From contig DXGR01000148.1 of the NCBI GenBank assembly GCA_019113825.1, positions 20,342 to 84,341 of the forward strand: a DNA stretch of 64,000 bases, in the 5' to 3' direction. Below the pieces are notes generated by a model. It did no database searches. It was given only the letters and a program-made list of their open reading frames with translations, and had not been told where the DNA came from. This document shows positions 8,283 through 16,553 of this stretch, piece by piece (position 1 is the stretch's first letter; each line of letters begins with the position of its first letter). The stretch is from Candidatus Stackebrandtia excrementipullorum. Its GTDB lineage: Bacteria; Actinomycetota; Actinomycetes; Mycobacteriales; Micromonosporaceae. The position numbers were made by a program, and so were the translations under genes.

Positions 8283-8340
8283 ACCAACCTGCTGACACAC
8301 GCGCCGGGATGACCGGCGACGACGCGTGACCCGGGTTGGT
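8283..8340 (+). promoter_or_regulatory. Nested stem-loop structure in the ABC-F leader RNA
   Basis: An outer perfect 7-bp stem (ACCAACC 8283-8289 with GGTTGGT 8334-8340) encloses a second stem (CACGCG 8298-8303 with CGCGTG 8323-8328). That in turn encloses CCGG (8304-8307) and CCGG (8313-8316). A small GGCTG/CAGCC hairpin lies just upstream near 8265-8277. It does not match a riboswitch class I know. Its position between a likely promoter and a leader ORF suggests a regulatory RNA, for example an attenuator; this is inference. Confidence 0.5.
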
Positions 8341-8387
8341 GAAACCGAGCCCTGCCCATCGGCCTTTACCCGAAAGCGAGCCGTTCC

Positions 8388-8528
8388 ATGACGTCAGTCA
8401 CTGCATCTCCACCGTGCGCCTGCGCGGCCGACCCGCCGTGGACCCGCAGACGCGGGCGCCGATCTCTCATTGCCGCCACCTCGGCGCCGCCTGTTGGCCT
8501 TCTTCTCGAAAGCGAGCCGCTCCTATGA
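8388..8528 (+). CDS. 46-codon leader ORF overlapping the ABC-F start codon
   Basis: An ATG at 8388 opens a 46-codon frame that ends with TGA at 8526-8528, overlapping the ABC-F ATG (8525-8527) as ATGA. The predicted peptide starts MTSVTASPPCACAADPPW, has an Arg-rich middle (TRRRGRR) and ends LLLESEPLL. The same 12-base sequence, GAAAGCGAGCCG, precedes both the leader ATG (8372-8383) and the ABC-F ATG (8508-8519), so both may use duplicated initiation regions. ARE-type ABC-F genes are known to be induced by ribosome stalling on leader peptides. Calling this a regulatory leader peptide is inference. Confidence 0.55.
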   Translation: MTSVTASPPCACAADPPWTRRRGRRSLIAATSAPPVGLLLESEPLL

Positions 8529-10201
8529 TTTCCGTAACCGGACTCGAATTGCGTGCCGGTGCCAGGATCCTTCTGTCCGACATCAACCTGCGGGTGCAAC
8601 CCGGCGACCGCATCGGGTTGGTTGGTCGAAACGGCGCGGGAAAGACCACGACCTTGAAAACCATGGCGGGGGAGAACCTTCCCTACGCCGGCAAGGTGGA
8701 TCGGCGCGGAGCATACGGCTACCTTCCCCAGGATCCCCGGACCGGTGATCTGGACGTCAGCGCCAAGGACCGTGTGCTGTCGGCACGCGGGTTGGACACT
8801 TTGCTGGCCGAGATGACCAAACTGCAGTCACAGCTGGCCGAAACGGCCGACGACACCGAACGGGACCGACTGGTGAACCGGTACGGTCGGCTCGAAGACC
8901 GTTTCGCGGGTATGGGCGGCTATGCGGCCGAATCCGAAGCGGCGCGAATCTGTGCCAACCTCGGTCTCGCCGACCGGATCCTCGCTCAACGCCTCGGGAC
9001 GTTGTCGGGTGGACAGCGACGTCGCATCGAACTGGCACGGATACTTTTCGCCGACACCGCCGACGGGAACAGCACCCTCCTGTTGGACGAACCGACCAAC
9101 CACCTCGACGCCGACTCCATCACCTGGTTGCGTTCCTACCTGTCGGCGCACAAGGGCGGCCTGATCGTCATCAGTCACGACGCTGATCTGCTGGAAGCCG
9201 TGGTCAACAAGGTGTGGTACCTGGACGCCAACAGATCGACGGTGGACCAGTACAACCTGGGCTGGCGGGCCTACTTGAAGCAGCGGGAAGACGACGAGCA
9301 CCGTCGCCGCCGCGAAAGGGCCAACGCCGAACGAAAAGCGGCTCAACTAACCACTCAGGCGGAAAAAATGCGCGCCAAGGCGACTAAGGCCGTAGCTGCG
9401 CAGAACATGCTCCGCCGCGCCGAACGTCTTGTCGGGGGCTTGGAGGAGGTCCGTCAGTCCGACAGGGTCGCCAAGGTGAGACTTCCGCAACCGGCGCCGT
9501 GCGGTAAAACCCCGTTGACCGCCGAAGGGCTGTCCAAATCTTATGGGTCCCTGGAGATCTTCGTCGACGTCGATGTGGCGATCGACAAGGGTTCACGTGT
9601 GGTCATCCTGGGGCTCAATGGTGCGGGAAAGACCACATTGCTGCGGATCCTGGCCGGGGTGCTGACTCCGGACACGGGGGAGGTCGTGGCCGGTCACGGG
9701 CTGCGTATCGGTTACTACGCTCAGGAGCACGAAACGCTGGAGGTCGATCGCACCGTGCTCGAACTGATGCGCACGGCGGCTTCGCAAGCCGGAGGGCGAC
9801 ACACCGACACCGAATTGCGCAAAATTTTGGGTGCGTTCCTTTTCTCCGGTGACGACGTCGACAAGCCGGCGGGGGTCCTGTCCGGAGGCGAAAAGACCCG
9901 ATTGGCCTTGGCCACCCTGGTGTGCTCCGGGGCTAACGTCCTCCTGCTCGACGAACCCACCAACAACCTCGATCCCGCCAGCCGTGAGCAGGTGCTCGAC
10001 GCCATCGCAACGTTTTCCGGAGCAATCATCCTCGTCACCCACGATCCCGGGGCGGTGGAGGCTCTCCGACCCGAACGGGCGATCCTGTTGCCCGATGGAG
10101 ACGAGGACATCTGGAGCGACGAGCTTCTCGAACTGGTCGAGCTGGCCTTATCCGGCGGGGGACCGGGTGTCGGGGGCGTGAGGGAGTGCGCGGGTGCGTA
10201 A
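8525..10201 (+). CDS. ABC-F family ATPase (ribosome-associated, possible antibiotic-resistance type)
   Basis: A 558-residue soluble protein with two ABC cassettes and no membrane segments. Walker A motifs are GRNGAGKTT (about residues 36-44) and GLNGAGKTT (about 363-371). Signatures are LSGGQRRR and LSGGEKTR, and Walker B motifs LLLDEPTNHLD and LLLDEPTNNLD. Between the cassettes is a charged helical linker (about 255-320, RRRRERANAERKAAQ and onward), the P-site tRNA interaction motif region of ABC-F proteins. Such proteins bind the ribosomal E site and either regulate translation or displace antibiotics. The open frame runs back to 8336, but ATG 8525 begins at the domain edge and is preceded by the leader ORF. 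Confidence 0.93.
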   Translation: MISVTGLELRAGARILLSDINLRVQPGDRIGLVGRNGAGKTTTLKTMAGENLPYAGKVDRRGAYGYLPQDPRTGDLDVSAKDRVLSARGLDTLLAEMTKLQSQLAETADDTERDRLVNRYGRLEDRFAGMGGYAAESEAARICANLGLADRILAQRLGTLSGGQRRRIELARILFADTADGNSTLLLDEPTNHLDADSITWLRSYLSAHKGGLIVISHDADLLEAVVNKVWYLDANRSTVDQYNLGWRAYLKQREDDEHRRRRERANAERKAAQLTTQAEKMRAKATKAVAAQNMLRRAERLVGGLEEVRQSDRVAKVRLPQPAPCGKTPLTAEGLSKSYGSLEIFVDVDVAIDKGSRVVILGLNGAGKTTLLRILAGVLTPDTGEVVAGHGLRIGYYAQEHETLEVDRTVLELMRTAASQAGGRHTDTELRKILGAFLFSGDDVDKPAGVLSGGEKTRLALATLVCSGANVLLLDEPTNNLDPASREQVLDAIATFSGAIILVTHDPGAVEALRPERAILLPDGDEDIWSDELLELVELALSGGGPGVGGVRECAGA

Positions 10202-10223
10202 CCCTCATATCCTTGTTCGCCGT

Positions 10224-10964
10224 TCACCGAGTGTCCACCTCGGCCACCACGGGACGATGGTCGGATCCGCCGCCGGAGAGCACGTGACACGACGTCACGC
10301 GTAGCCCTCGCACGTAGATGCGGTCGATGCGCATTTTCGGCCGCCGCACCGGAAAGGTGGCGCCGTACGGCCGCCCCCACAGTAGCCCCAGACGAGCGAG
10401 GGACCACGGTTTCGCGCGCGTTGTGTGCGTCATCGACTGTTCCAGCTCGGCGAGCTGACTTCGTCGTGCACCCGTGTTGAAGTCGCCGGCCACGATTGTG
10501 GGTAGCGGAGACGCTGCGGCGATGTCGGCGAGGGCCGTCACCTGACGGCGGCGGACCATTCCCATCGTCGGCCCGACCGTCAAATGTGTACTGATGACGT
10601 GCAGCCTCCCGAGGTCGGTGGAGATCACCGCGGCGGTGGCATTCCGGGGCTCACTGTCGGCGGGGGTGGGCAGTAGGTGAACGGTTTCGGCGTCAATGGT
10701 GCCGTCGGCAAGGACGGCGTTACCGTATTGGCCGCCGTGCGCGCTGATGGCGGCACCGAAATGGCCGTTCATGGCCAGCCGGTCGGTCAACTCGGTGAAC
10801 TGGTCGGCATGACCGGACCGAGCTCCGAAACGGCGGTCCACCTCCTGCAGACACACGATTGACGCCTTCGAGGCGATGATCTCCTCGGCGATGCGGTCCA
10901 GGCTCGGCCGGTCATCGACATCGGTGCCATGGTGGACGTTGTAGGTCATGATCCGCACGCTCAT
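10224..10964 (-). CDS. Endonuclease/exonuclease/phosphatase (EEP) family protein
   Basis: A 246-residue EEP-fold hydrolase. Visible metal and catalytic positions: TYNVHHG (Asn near residue 8), CLQEVD (Glu near 40), ISTHL (His near 121), AGDFNTG (Asp/Asn near 155-157), and the terminal SDHRPVVAE (Asp-His pair near 234). Such enzymes cleave phosphodiester or phosphomonoester bonds in nucleic acids, lipids or inositides; the substrate cannot be told. No signal peptide is seen, so it is probably cytosolic. It converges on the ABC-F gene with a 22-base gap. Confidence 0.9.
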   Translation of the reverse strand: MSVRIMTYNVHHGTDVDDRPSLDRIAEEIIASKASIVCLQEVDRRFGARSGHADQFTELTDRLAMNGHFGAAISAHGGQYGNAVLADGTIDAETVHLLPTPADSEPRNATAAVISTDLGRLHVISTHLTVGPTMGMVRRRQVTALADIAAASPLPTIVAGDFNTGARRSQLAELEQSMTHTTRAKPWSLARLGLLWGRPYGATFPVRRPKMRIDRIYVRGLRVTSCHVLSGGGSDHRPVVAEVDTR

Positions 10965-10999
10965 CCGCTGAGGTTATCCGCCCGAGCCGCGTCGGTGAG

Positions 11000-11946
11000 T
11001 CACCACGGTGAGGTCAGGACGGCTTCGATAACGATGCCGGTGGCAGCGGTGACGGCGACCGGCGCCCATGGAAACGGCAGCGATCGACCTCCTGGCGTGG
11101 CCGGTGCGGTGGCGGCGATGAGAAGACACGAAACAACGGCAGCCGGTTTCCTCGATCCCGTCTCGTCCGACGCCCATGATGATGGAGAACACGATGGCGG
11201 CCGTTCCTCCGATCAGGAACGGTCAGGCCGGTGTGTTGCGTATTTTCCCGGCGCTGAAGACGATTCCGGGACCGCACGCCAAAACGAGGACGACAAGGCT
11301 GAGCGGTATCCACCACAGGAGCGAAGAGTCGAACTTAATGCGTTCGAGATACCCGGTGTAAGCGACAGCGAGACCGTCGACCCAGCCGAAGCCCCGTTTG
11401 GATTGCGGCAAGTGGCATGAGCGCGCCGATTCCGGTGGCAAGGTTGTGTCGGGGATGTCGTCGTGCGAAGTAGAGACAAACGATGGACAGACCGAACCGT
11501 GCGGCGAGGTAGGCGAACGGGGGCGCCGTCGCCAGAAGGAGTCCTGTGGCCACTGCCCGGATCGCGGCGGTACCGCCGTGGGTCGTGCGACGGCTGGAGC
11601 GTGCTGCGACGCACAGGACCGCTGTGACGGCGTCGGGTCCCACAACCATCCACATGGACCAGGGCGTGAGGATGGGGAACGGCTGAATGAGTACGGCGGT
11701 CGCTCCGGCGTACAGGACGGGGAGGAGGGAATCACCGAACGGTAGGGATTTCAGTGCCCACAACAACAGCAGCGAACCGGGGGGATGACCGGTGGTGGCG
11801 GTGGACAATGCACTCGCCGCATCGGTGAACATCTCAAGGAGTATCGAAATCGACGGCACCGATTCGATCGCCGGTAGGTATCCGTCGATGTTGCCGAGGT
11901 GGCGATTCAACTCACTGGGGCCCAGCTGTAGGGAAGATTCGACCAT
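11000..11946 (-). pseudogene. Decayed polytopic membrane protein, GT-C glycosyltransferase-like
   Basis: Membrane-protein sequence continues through three frames. Frame one (11946 to about 11400) holds TTGHPPGSLLLLWALKSLP, a loop typical of GT-C type mannosyl/glycosyltransferases, and several hydrophobic helices. Near 11398 the sense shifts frame to GFGWVDGLAVAYTGYLERIK and LLWWIPLSLVVLVLACG. An in-frame TGA follows at 11223-11225. The hydrophobic sequence PFLIGGTAAIVFSIIMG then continues. A second shift near 11160 leads to KPAAVVSCLLIAATAPATP and a final TGA at 11000. Two frameshifts and a nonsense codon show a dead gene. The N-terminal part may reach to about 12240 (a weak hydrophobic run near 12150), which is uncertain. 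Confidence 0.7.
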
Positions 11947-12379
11947 ATAGGATGGTCAGTGGGTGGTTCGCCATGGTATACGTACGGCGAATCGCGTCCG
12001 AGTCACGTCGAGGCCTGTGCCGGTCACCGGCGGCGCGAAGATCGCAAGAGGACTTGACTGCAGTCGATGAAGGCCGAGGAACGGGACTGCGCCGGTCCCA
12101 AGCCGACGTTCGTGGCCGTAGCTGCGAACGCCGATCCCGCCGCCACCAGACCGACCCGCACGGCCGGCTCGCGCCGCTCTCGACCGCGCGGGTCCGCGAG
12201 TGCGGCGTTGTTGCCGGATCCGTTTGCCACCACGGCAAACGAGCTATCGGGTATCCGACAGTAGCTTGCCATCGGCGTGGCGCACCGCTAACACTGGGCT
12301 TGGTGCAAGATCGGAAAAAACACACCCAAGCAACATGGTTCGACACATAACCCATACGCCAGCAGTGTTAGGGAAACAT
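11947..12379. other. 433-base stretch without an intact gene
   Basis: No convincing intact coding sequence. A minus-strand run reading RVGLVAAGSAFAATATNVGLG near 12110-12180 may be the decayed first helix of the neighbouring pseudogene. The last about 60 bases (12320-12379) are AT-richer and probably carry the promoter and ribosome-binding region of the small HTH gene. Confidence 0.4.
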
Positions 12380-12616
12380 ATGGCACAGAAGGAATTCAGC
12401 GACTCACCACCCAAGAGTCGCCGGATAAACGGCGAAGAACGCCAGGCGTTGATCAAGCAGTTGGTCGCTGGGTATGACGAGGGCAAAAGCATTCGGGCTT
12501 TGGCAGCCTCGGTCAACCGATCCTACGGGTTCGTACACCGCGTCCTGTCCGAGTCCGGGGTCACGCTGCGCAAGCGTGGCGGCCGCAGAACTCAGTCGGA
12601 CAAAGTAGCCGCATAA
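12380..12616 (+). CDS. Small helix-turn-helix protein, conserved actinobacterial type
   Basis: A 78-residue basic protein. After a charged start (SPPKSRRINGEERQALIKQL) comes an HTH: YDEGKSIRALAASVNRSYG as the first helices, and FVHRVLSESGVTLRKRGG as the recognition part and basic tail. Very similar short proteins are widespread in actinobacteria, often next to an enoyl-CoA hydratase gene as here. DNA binding is likely but the target is unknown. The ATG at 12380 begins at the conserved N-terminus; the open frame upstream to 12200 is unrelated. Confidence 0.88.
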   Translation: MAQKEFSDSPPKSRRINGEERQALIKQLVAGYDEGKSIRALAASVNRSYGFVHRVLSESGVTLRKRGGRRTQSDKVAA

Positions 12617-12807
12617 CGATCGGCGAGCGAACCCTCGTCTTCATCGTTCGCCGTGCTCGGCCGTGTCCGACCCCGGACACGGCCGGCGGTGCTCTCCACG
12701 GCCGAAGTGTGTCCTTTTTGTGTCGGCGATGAGCCCGACTCGTCGGTGTCACCCGGCTAACATCGCCGGGAAGCAGACACCACCACGGGCTCCACGACTT
12801 CAAAGGG

Positions 12808-13572
12808 ATGACGACGTTGAACGAAGCCGATTTCGTACACCTGAATGTGGACGGCCCGGTCGCCCGGGTCACCTTGAACCGACCGGACGCCCTCAACGCG
12901 CAAACCCCGGCCATGTGGCAGCGTCTTCGCGACATCGGGAGAGAACTGACCGGCGAAGTCCGATGCGTCATCGTGTCCGGGGCGGGAGCCTCCTTCTCTG
13001 CGGGGCTGGACCTGGCCGTGTTGTCCGGATCGCTCCCGAATGAGCTTGCCGGCGTCGACGAGAACGAGGCCGATGCACGTTTGTGGTCGTTTCAAGAGGC
13101 CTTCGACTGGCTGCGGAGACCAGACCTGGTCACGATCGCCGCCGTCCGGGGGCACGCCATCGGCGCCGGACTGCAATTGGCTTTGGCCTGCGACTTCAGG
13201 GTCCTGGCAGACGATGCACGGCTGCGAGTGGGAGAGCCCGGTCTCGGACTCGTACCGGACTTGGGCGGGACGAAACGGTTGGTTTCGCTCGTCGGGTATT
13301 CGCGTTCCATGGAACTGTGTTTGACCGGCCGCACCGTTTCCGGCGAGGAGGCGAAAGTGTTGGGCCTGGCGACGGTGACGGTGCCGGCTCGGGATGTCGC
13401 CGACACGGCCGAAGACCTGGCCTTGGCGGTGCTGTCGGTTCCCAGGGACGCAGCCGTGGAGACGAAATCACTGCTGTTGCAGGCGGGCGTCAACGACGAC
13501 TCGATGCAGTTGGCCGCCGAACGTGCCGCCCAACTGCGTCTCATTCGGCAGCGGGTCGGGGTGACGGAATAA
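12808..13572 (+). CDS. Enoyl-CoA hydratase/isomerase family protein
   Basis: A 254-residue crotonase-fold protein. The oxyanion-hole regions are visible: SGAGASFSAGLDLAVL (about residues 57-72) and the ALACDFRVLADDARLRVGEPG region (about 125-145), where a carboxylate of ECH enzymes usually lies. It probably acts on a CoA thioester in fatty-acid or amino-acid breakdown; the substrate cannot be assigned. The gene is followed by a hairpin terminator, and the HTH gene upstream is in the same orientation with a 191-base gap. Confidence 0.9.
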   Translation: MTTLNEADFVHLNVDGPVARVTLNRPDALNAQTPAMWQRLRDIGRELTGEVRCVIVSGAGASFSAGLDLAVLSGSLPNELAGVDENEADARLWSFQEAFDWLRRPDLVTIAAVRGHAIGAGLQLALACDFRVLADDARLRVGEPGLGLVPDLGGTKRLVSLVGYSRSMELCLTGRTVSGEEAKVLGLATVTVPARDVADTAEDLALAVLSVPRDAAVETKSLLLQAGVNDDSMQLAAERAAQLRLIRQRVGVTE

Positions 13573-13580
13573 GGTGTGCC

Positions 13581-13602
13581 GCCGGGAGTTGAAACTCCCG
13601 GC
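13581..13602 (+). terminator. Hairpin terminator after the enoyl-CoA hydratase gene
   Basis: The inverted repeat GCCGGGAGT (13581-13589) and ACTCCCGGC (13594-13602), with a 4-base TGAA loop, starts nine bases after the stop codon. The base of the stem can extend through GGTGTGCC/ATACC with one mismatch. No U-tract follows. It separates the hydratase from the ABC exporter gene. Confidence 0.72.
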
Positions 13603-13644
13603 ATACCGATGGTCGGTGGTGCGGTCGAGGCCGGAGGTGGATTG

Positions 13645-15531
13645 ATGGTGAGCCATGGCGGCCACGGATTCAACGCGATGCGTTCCATGCGTCGCGGAGA
13701 CGCGAAGTTGGCTCAGACGAAGCTGACCAAGGGCATGTTCGGTCGCATCCTACGGTTTGCGCGACCATATCGGCGTGACATGACGATCTTCCTGGTGACG
13801 GTCGTATTGGCCGCCGGTATCACCGTGGCCACGCCGGTGCTGGCCGGTGACGTCGTCAACGAGATCACCGGGGACGGCGATCAGGCCGTAGTGGTCCGTA
13901 TCGGGCTACTGATCGGCGTGCTGGCGGTCATCGAGGCGTTGCTGTCGCTGGCCAACCGTTGGTATTCGGCGAAGGTCGGCGAGGGCCTGATCTACCGTCT
14001 CCGACGGGACGTGTTTTCGCATGTCCAGTCGATGCCGTTGGCGTTTTTCAGTCGAGCTCAGACCGGAGCCCTGGTGTCGCGGCTCAACAACGATGTGCTC
14101 GGAGCACAGCGTGCATTCACGTCGACTCTGTCGGGGCTGGTGTCCAACGCAATCGCCGTGGTGCTGACGTTGGCGGTGATGGCGTCGCAGTCCTGGCAGA
14201 TCACACTGTTGTCACTGGTCCTGGTCCCAGTGTTTTTGGTCCCGGCGAAGATGGTCGGCAGGAAGCTGGCGACACTCACCAACGAGAGTTTCGAACTCAA
14301 TGCACGCATGAACAACCAGATGACCGAGCGGTTCGGGGTAGCCGGTGCTTTGTTGGTCAAGTTGTTCGGCCGTCCCGATCGTGAGGTCGACGAATTTTCA
14401 CGACGAGCGGACCGCGTTCGCGACATCGGGGTGACCACGTCGATGTACGCACGTACCTTCATCGTGGCGCTGACACTGGTGGCGGGCCTGGCGCAGGCGG
14501 TCACCTACGGGGTGGGCGGTTGGCTCGCGCTCGACGGCACGTTGAGCGCCGGTACGGTCGTGACGTTGGCGCTCTTGTTGACCAGGCTGTACGGCCCCCT
14601 GACGGCGTTGTCGAACGTGAGGGTCGACGTTATGAGCGCCCTGGTGAGTTTTCAGCGCGTCTTCGAGGTGCTGGACCTAAAACCGTTGATCACCGATGCC
14701 GATGACGCCAAGCCCATCCCGGACGGGCCCGCTCGCATCGTTTTCGAAGACGTTCGGTTCGCCTACCCCGACGCGGAACAGGTGTCGCTGGCGTCGCTGG
14801 AGGATGTGGCGCGGCTGGAGAAGATCGAATCGGGAACCGTTCTGAACGACGTGAGCTTCACCGTCGAACCCGGAAGCCTGGTGGCGCTTGTCGGTCATTC
14901 CGGAGCCGGCAAAACCACGGCCTCGATGCTTGTGCCGCGCATCTACGACGTCACCGGTGGATCGGTGACCGTGAACGGCCTGGACGTGCGCCACGCGACG
15001 TCCCGGTCGCTTAAGGACACGATCGGTGTCGTATCCCAGGATTCGCATCTGTTCCACGACACGATCCGAGCGAACCTCGCCTACGGATTGTCCGACGCCG
15101 CAGAACAGGACATGTGGCGTGCCTTGGAACGCGCCCAGATCGCGGAGCTTGTCAGGCGACTCCCCGAAGGGCTCGATACGACGGTCGGGGAGCGCGGATA
15201 CCGCTTCTCCGGCGGTGAGAAGCAACGTCTTGCGATCGCGCGACTCCTGTTGAAGTCTCCGCGGGTGGTGATTCTCGACGAGGCCACGGCTCACCTGGAC
15301 AGCGAGTCGGAGGCGGCGCTGCAGCGGGCGCTGGCGGAAGCGCTGGAGGGCCGGACCGCGCTGGTAATCGCACACCGTCTGTCGACCGTCCGCGACGCCG
15401 ACGAGATCGTTGTGCTGCAGGAAGGCCGGGTGGCCGAACGTGGAACGCACGATGCTCTGGTTGCTCGGGGAGGGATCTACTCGGAGTTGTACCGCACTCA
15501 GATCACTCACGACTCGTTGCCACCGGTGTGA
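13645..15531 (+). CDS. ABC exporter, fused membrane domain and ATPase (multidrug/lipid type)
   Basis: A 628-residue half-transporter. The N-terminal exporter membrane domain has six segments (about residues 38-60, 80-105, 150-175, 178-200, 260-285, 290-320). The cytoplasmic ATPase has Walker A VGHSGAGKTT (about residue 420), the signature YRFSGGEKQRLAIAR, Walker B VVILDEATAHLD and the H-loop AHRLSTVRDAD. It should dimerise to export an unknown lipid or drug. ATG 13645 has a good GGAGGTGG eight bases upstream, so it is preferred to the in-frame ATG at 13576, which lies in the terminator region. An insertion after the ABC beta-strand (EQVSLASLEDVARLEKIESG) is a small oddity. Confidence 0.92.
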   Translation: MVSHGGHGFNAMRSMRRGDAKLAQTKLTKGMFGRILRFARPYRRDMTIFLVTVVLAAGITVATPVLAGDVVNEITGDGDQAVVVRIGLLIGVLAVIEALLSLANRWYSAKVGEGLIYRLRRDVFSHVQSMPLAFFSRAQTGALVSRLNNDVLGAQRAFTSTLSGLVSNAIAVVLTLAVMASQSWQITLLSLVLVPVFLVPAKMVGRKLATLTNESFELNARMNNQMTERFGVAGALLVKLFGRPDREVDEFSRRADRVRDIGVTTSMYARTFIVALTLVAGLAQAVTYGVGGWLALDGTLSAGTVVTLALLLTRLYGPLTALSNVRVDVMSALVSFQRVFEVLDLKPLITDADDAKPIPDGPARIVFEDVRFAYPDAEQVSLASLEDVARLEKIESGTVLNDVSFTVEPGSLVALVGHSGAGKTTASMLVPRIYDVTGGSVTVNGLDVRHATSRSLKDTIGVVSQDSHLFHDTIRANLAYGLSDAAEQDMWRALERAQIAELVRRLPEGLDTTVGERGYRFSGGEKQRLAIARLLLKSPRVVILDEATAHLDSESEAALQRALAEALEGRTALVIAHRLSTVRDADEIVVLQEGRVAERGTHDALVARGGIYSELYRTQITHDSLPPV

Positions 15532-16553
15532 CGACGAATCTTCATCGAGGCGGTCGCGGGCGGTCAGACGATGAGGTCGCCGAATTCGTGCCCCGGATAG
15601 CCGGTCTCGAAGGCGTGTCGATAAGCCTCGACAATGGAGTGGAGCCGCGATGGTGCGACAGCACGGCCAGTTGCGTGCACCGGGGCTCGTACAGTCCGGT
15701 GAGGACCCCGTCGATGACGTGGACACCTCGGTCGGGTTTCCCTACAAGGGATGTAGCGCCATCTCCGGTGCGGAGTACGCGGTCGGGGTCGGCGACGCTC
15801 TCCAATGCATGAACCGCGTCGTTCCTACGGTGATGACACGTCCTCCTGTGGTTTGGGGGCGTTTGGCGGCCGCGGCGGTGTAGACCCGACGTTGAATCGT
15901 TCGGGGGACGGCGGTTCGTCGGCCTCCGGCGAAGGGACTCTTGGGGTGGAGGGTCGCGGCGCGAGCCCGATGCCGCGGCTGATGAGTGAAGTGGCGGGTC
16001 CGGCGGTGAAGGGTCGCCCGCCGACGGCATTTCGGCGCCGCCGTCTTCGGAGGCGAAGACGGTCTGGTGCCTTCAGCGGCCGGACCTGTATCGCGTACCC
16101 GCATCGCATCGGCGACCGTGACATACAAGATATATTGCTGCCGAGGTATTGGTTGGCCCCCAAGCGCTCCGAATCCCGCACCGACAACCGAAGAATCGCT
16201 CCGCCCGGGAGGCGGCGGAAATTCGCTCACCAGACGCGCCCTTGAGCTTGCGCCCTTCGTCTGAGACAGCACAACGGGTGCGGCTCCGGGCGGCGCAGAC
16301 GGTCCCGAACCCGGACGCCATCGCGCCGGCGATTCTGTGCCGATCGCCTGGTCGCTCCGGGGCAAGAGCCGGGCCGGTCCCCCTGCCGTGGCACGTTTAG
16401 CTGACCGAAAGGCGGTAATGCCCCTATTCCCACGGCGCGGGCCGCTCGGTGCTTTCGGTTGCGGGAATGGAACGGGTATGCCGGTTGTTCTTGTTGACCG
16501 GTTGAATTTGTATTGGCTGACTAAACCCTTAAGACGCCGGAGGGTCGTAAGAC
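15532..16553. other. 1-kb gene-poor region, possibly decayed coding sequence
   Basis: No intact gene is recognised. On the minus strand, a Pro/Ser-rich stretch (about 15825-16040, reading GIGLAPRPSTP and PEADEPPSPERF) and a second frame (about 15545-15800, reading DGVLTGLYEPRCTQLAVL) have coding-like composition and could be one frameshifted remnant. The product cannot be identified. A perfect 8-bp stem (CCGTCTTC 16041-16048, GAAGACGG 16055-16062) lies inside. The last about 60 bases hold the promoter and ribosome-binding site (CGGAGGG) for the PAC2 gene. Confidence 0.45.

Noticed and set aside
8283..8340. Possible ydaO (c-di-AMP) or SAM-IV riboswitch
   Set aside because: The conserved core sequences of those classes are not present, so only an unnamed structure is claimed.
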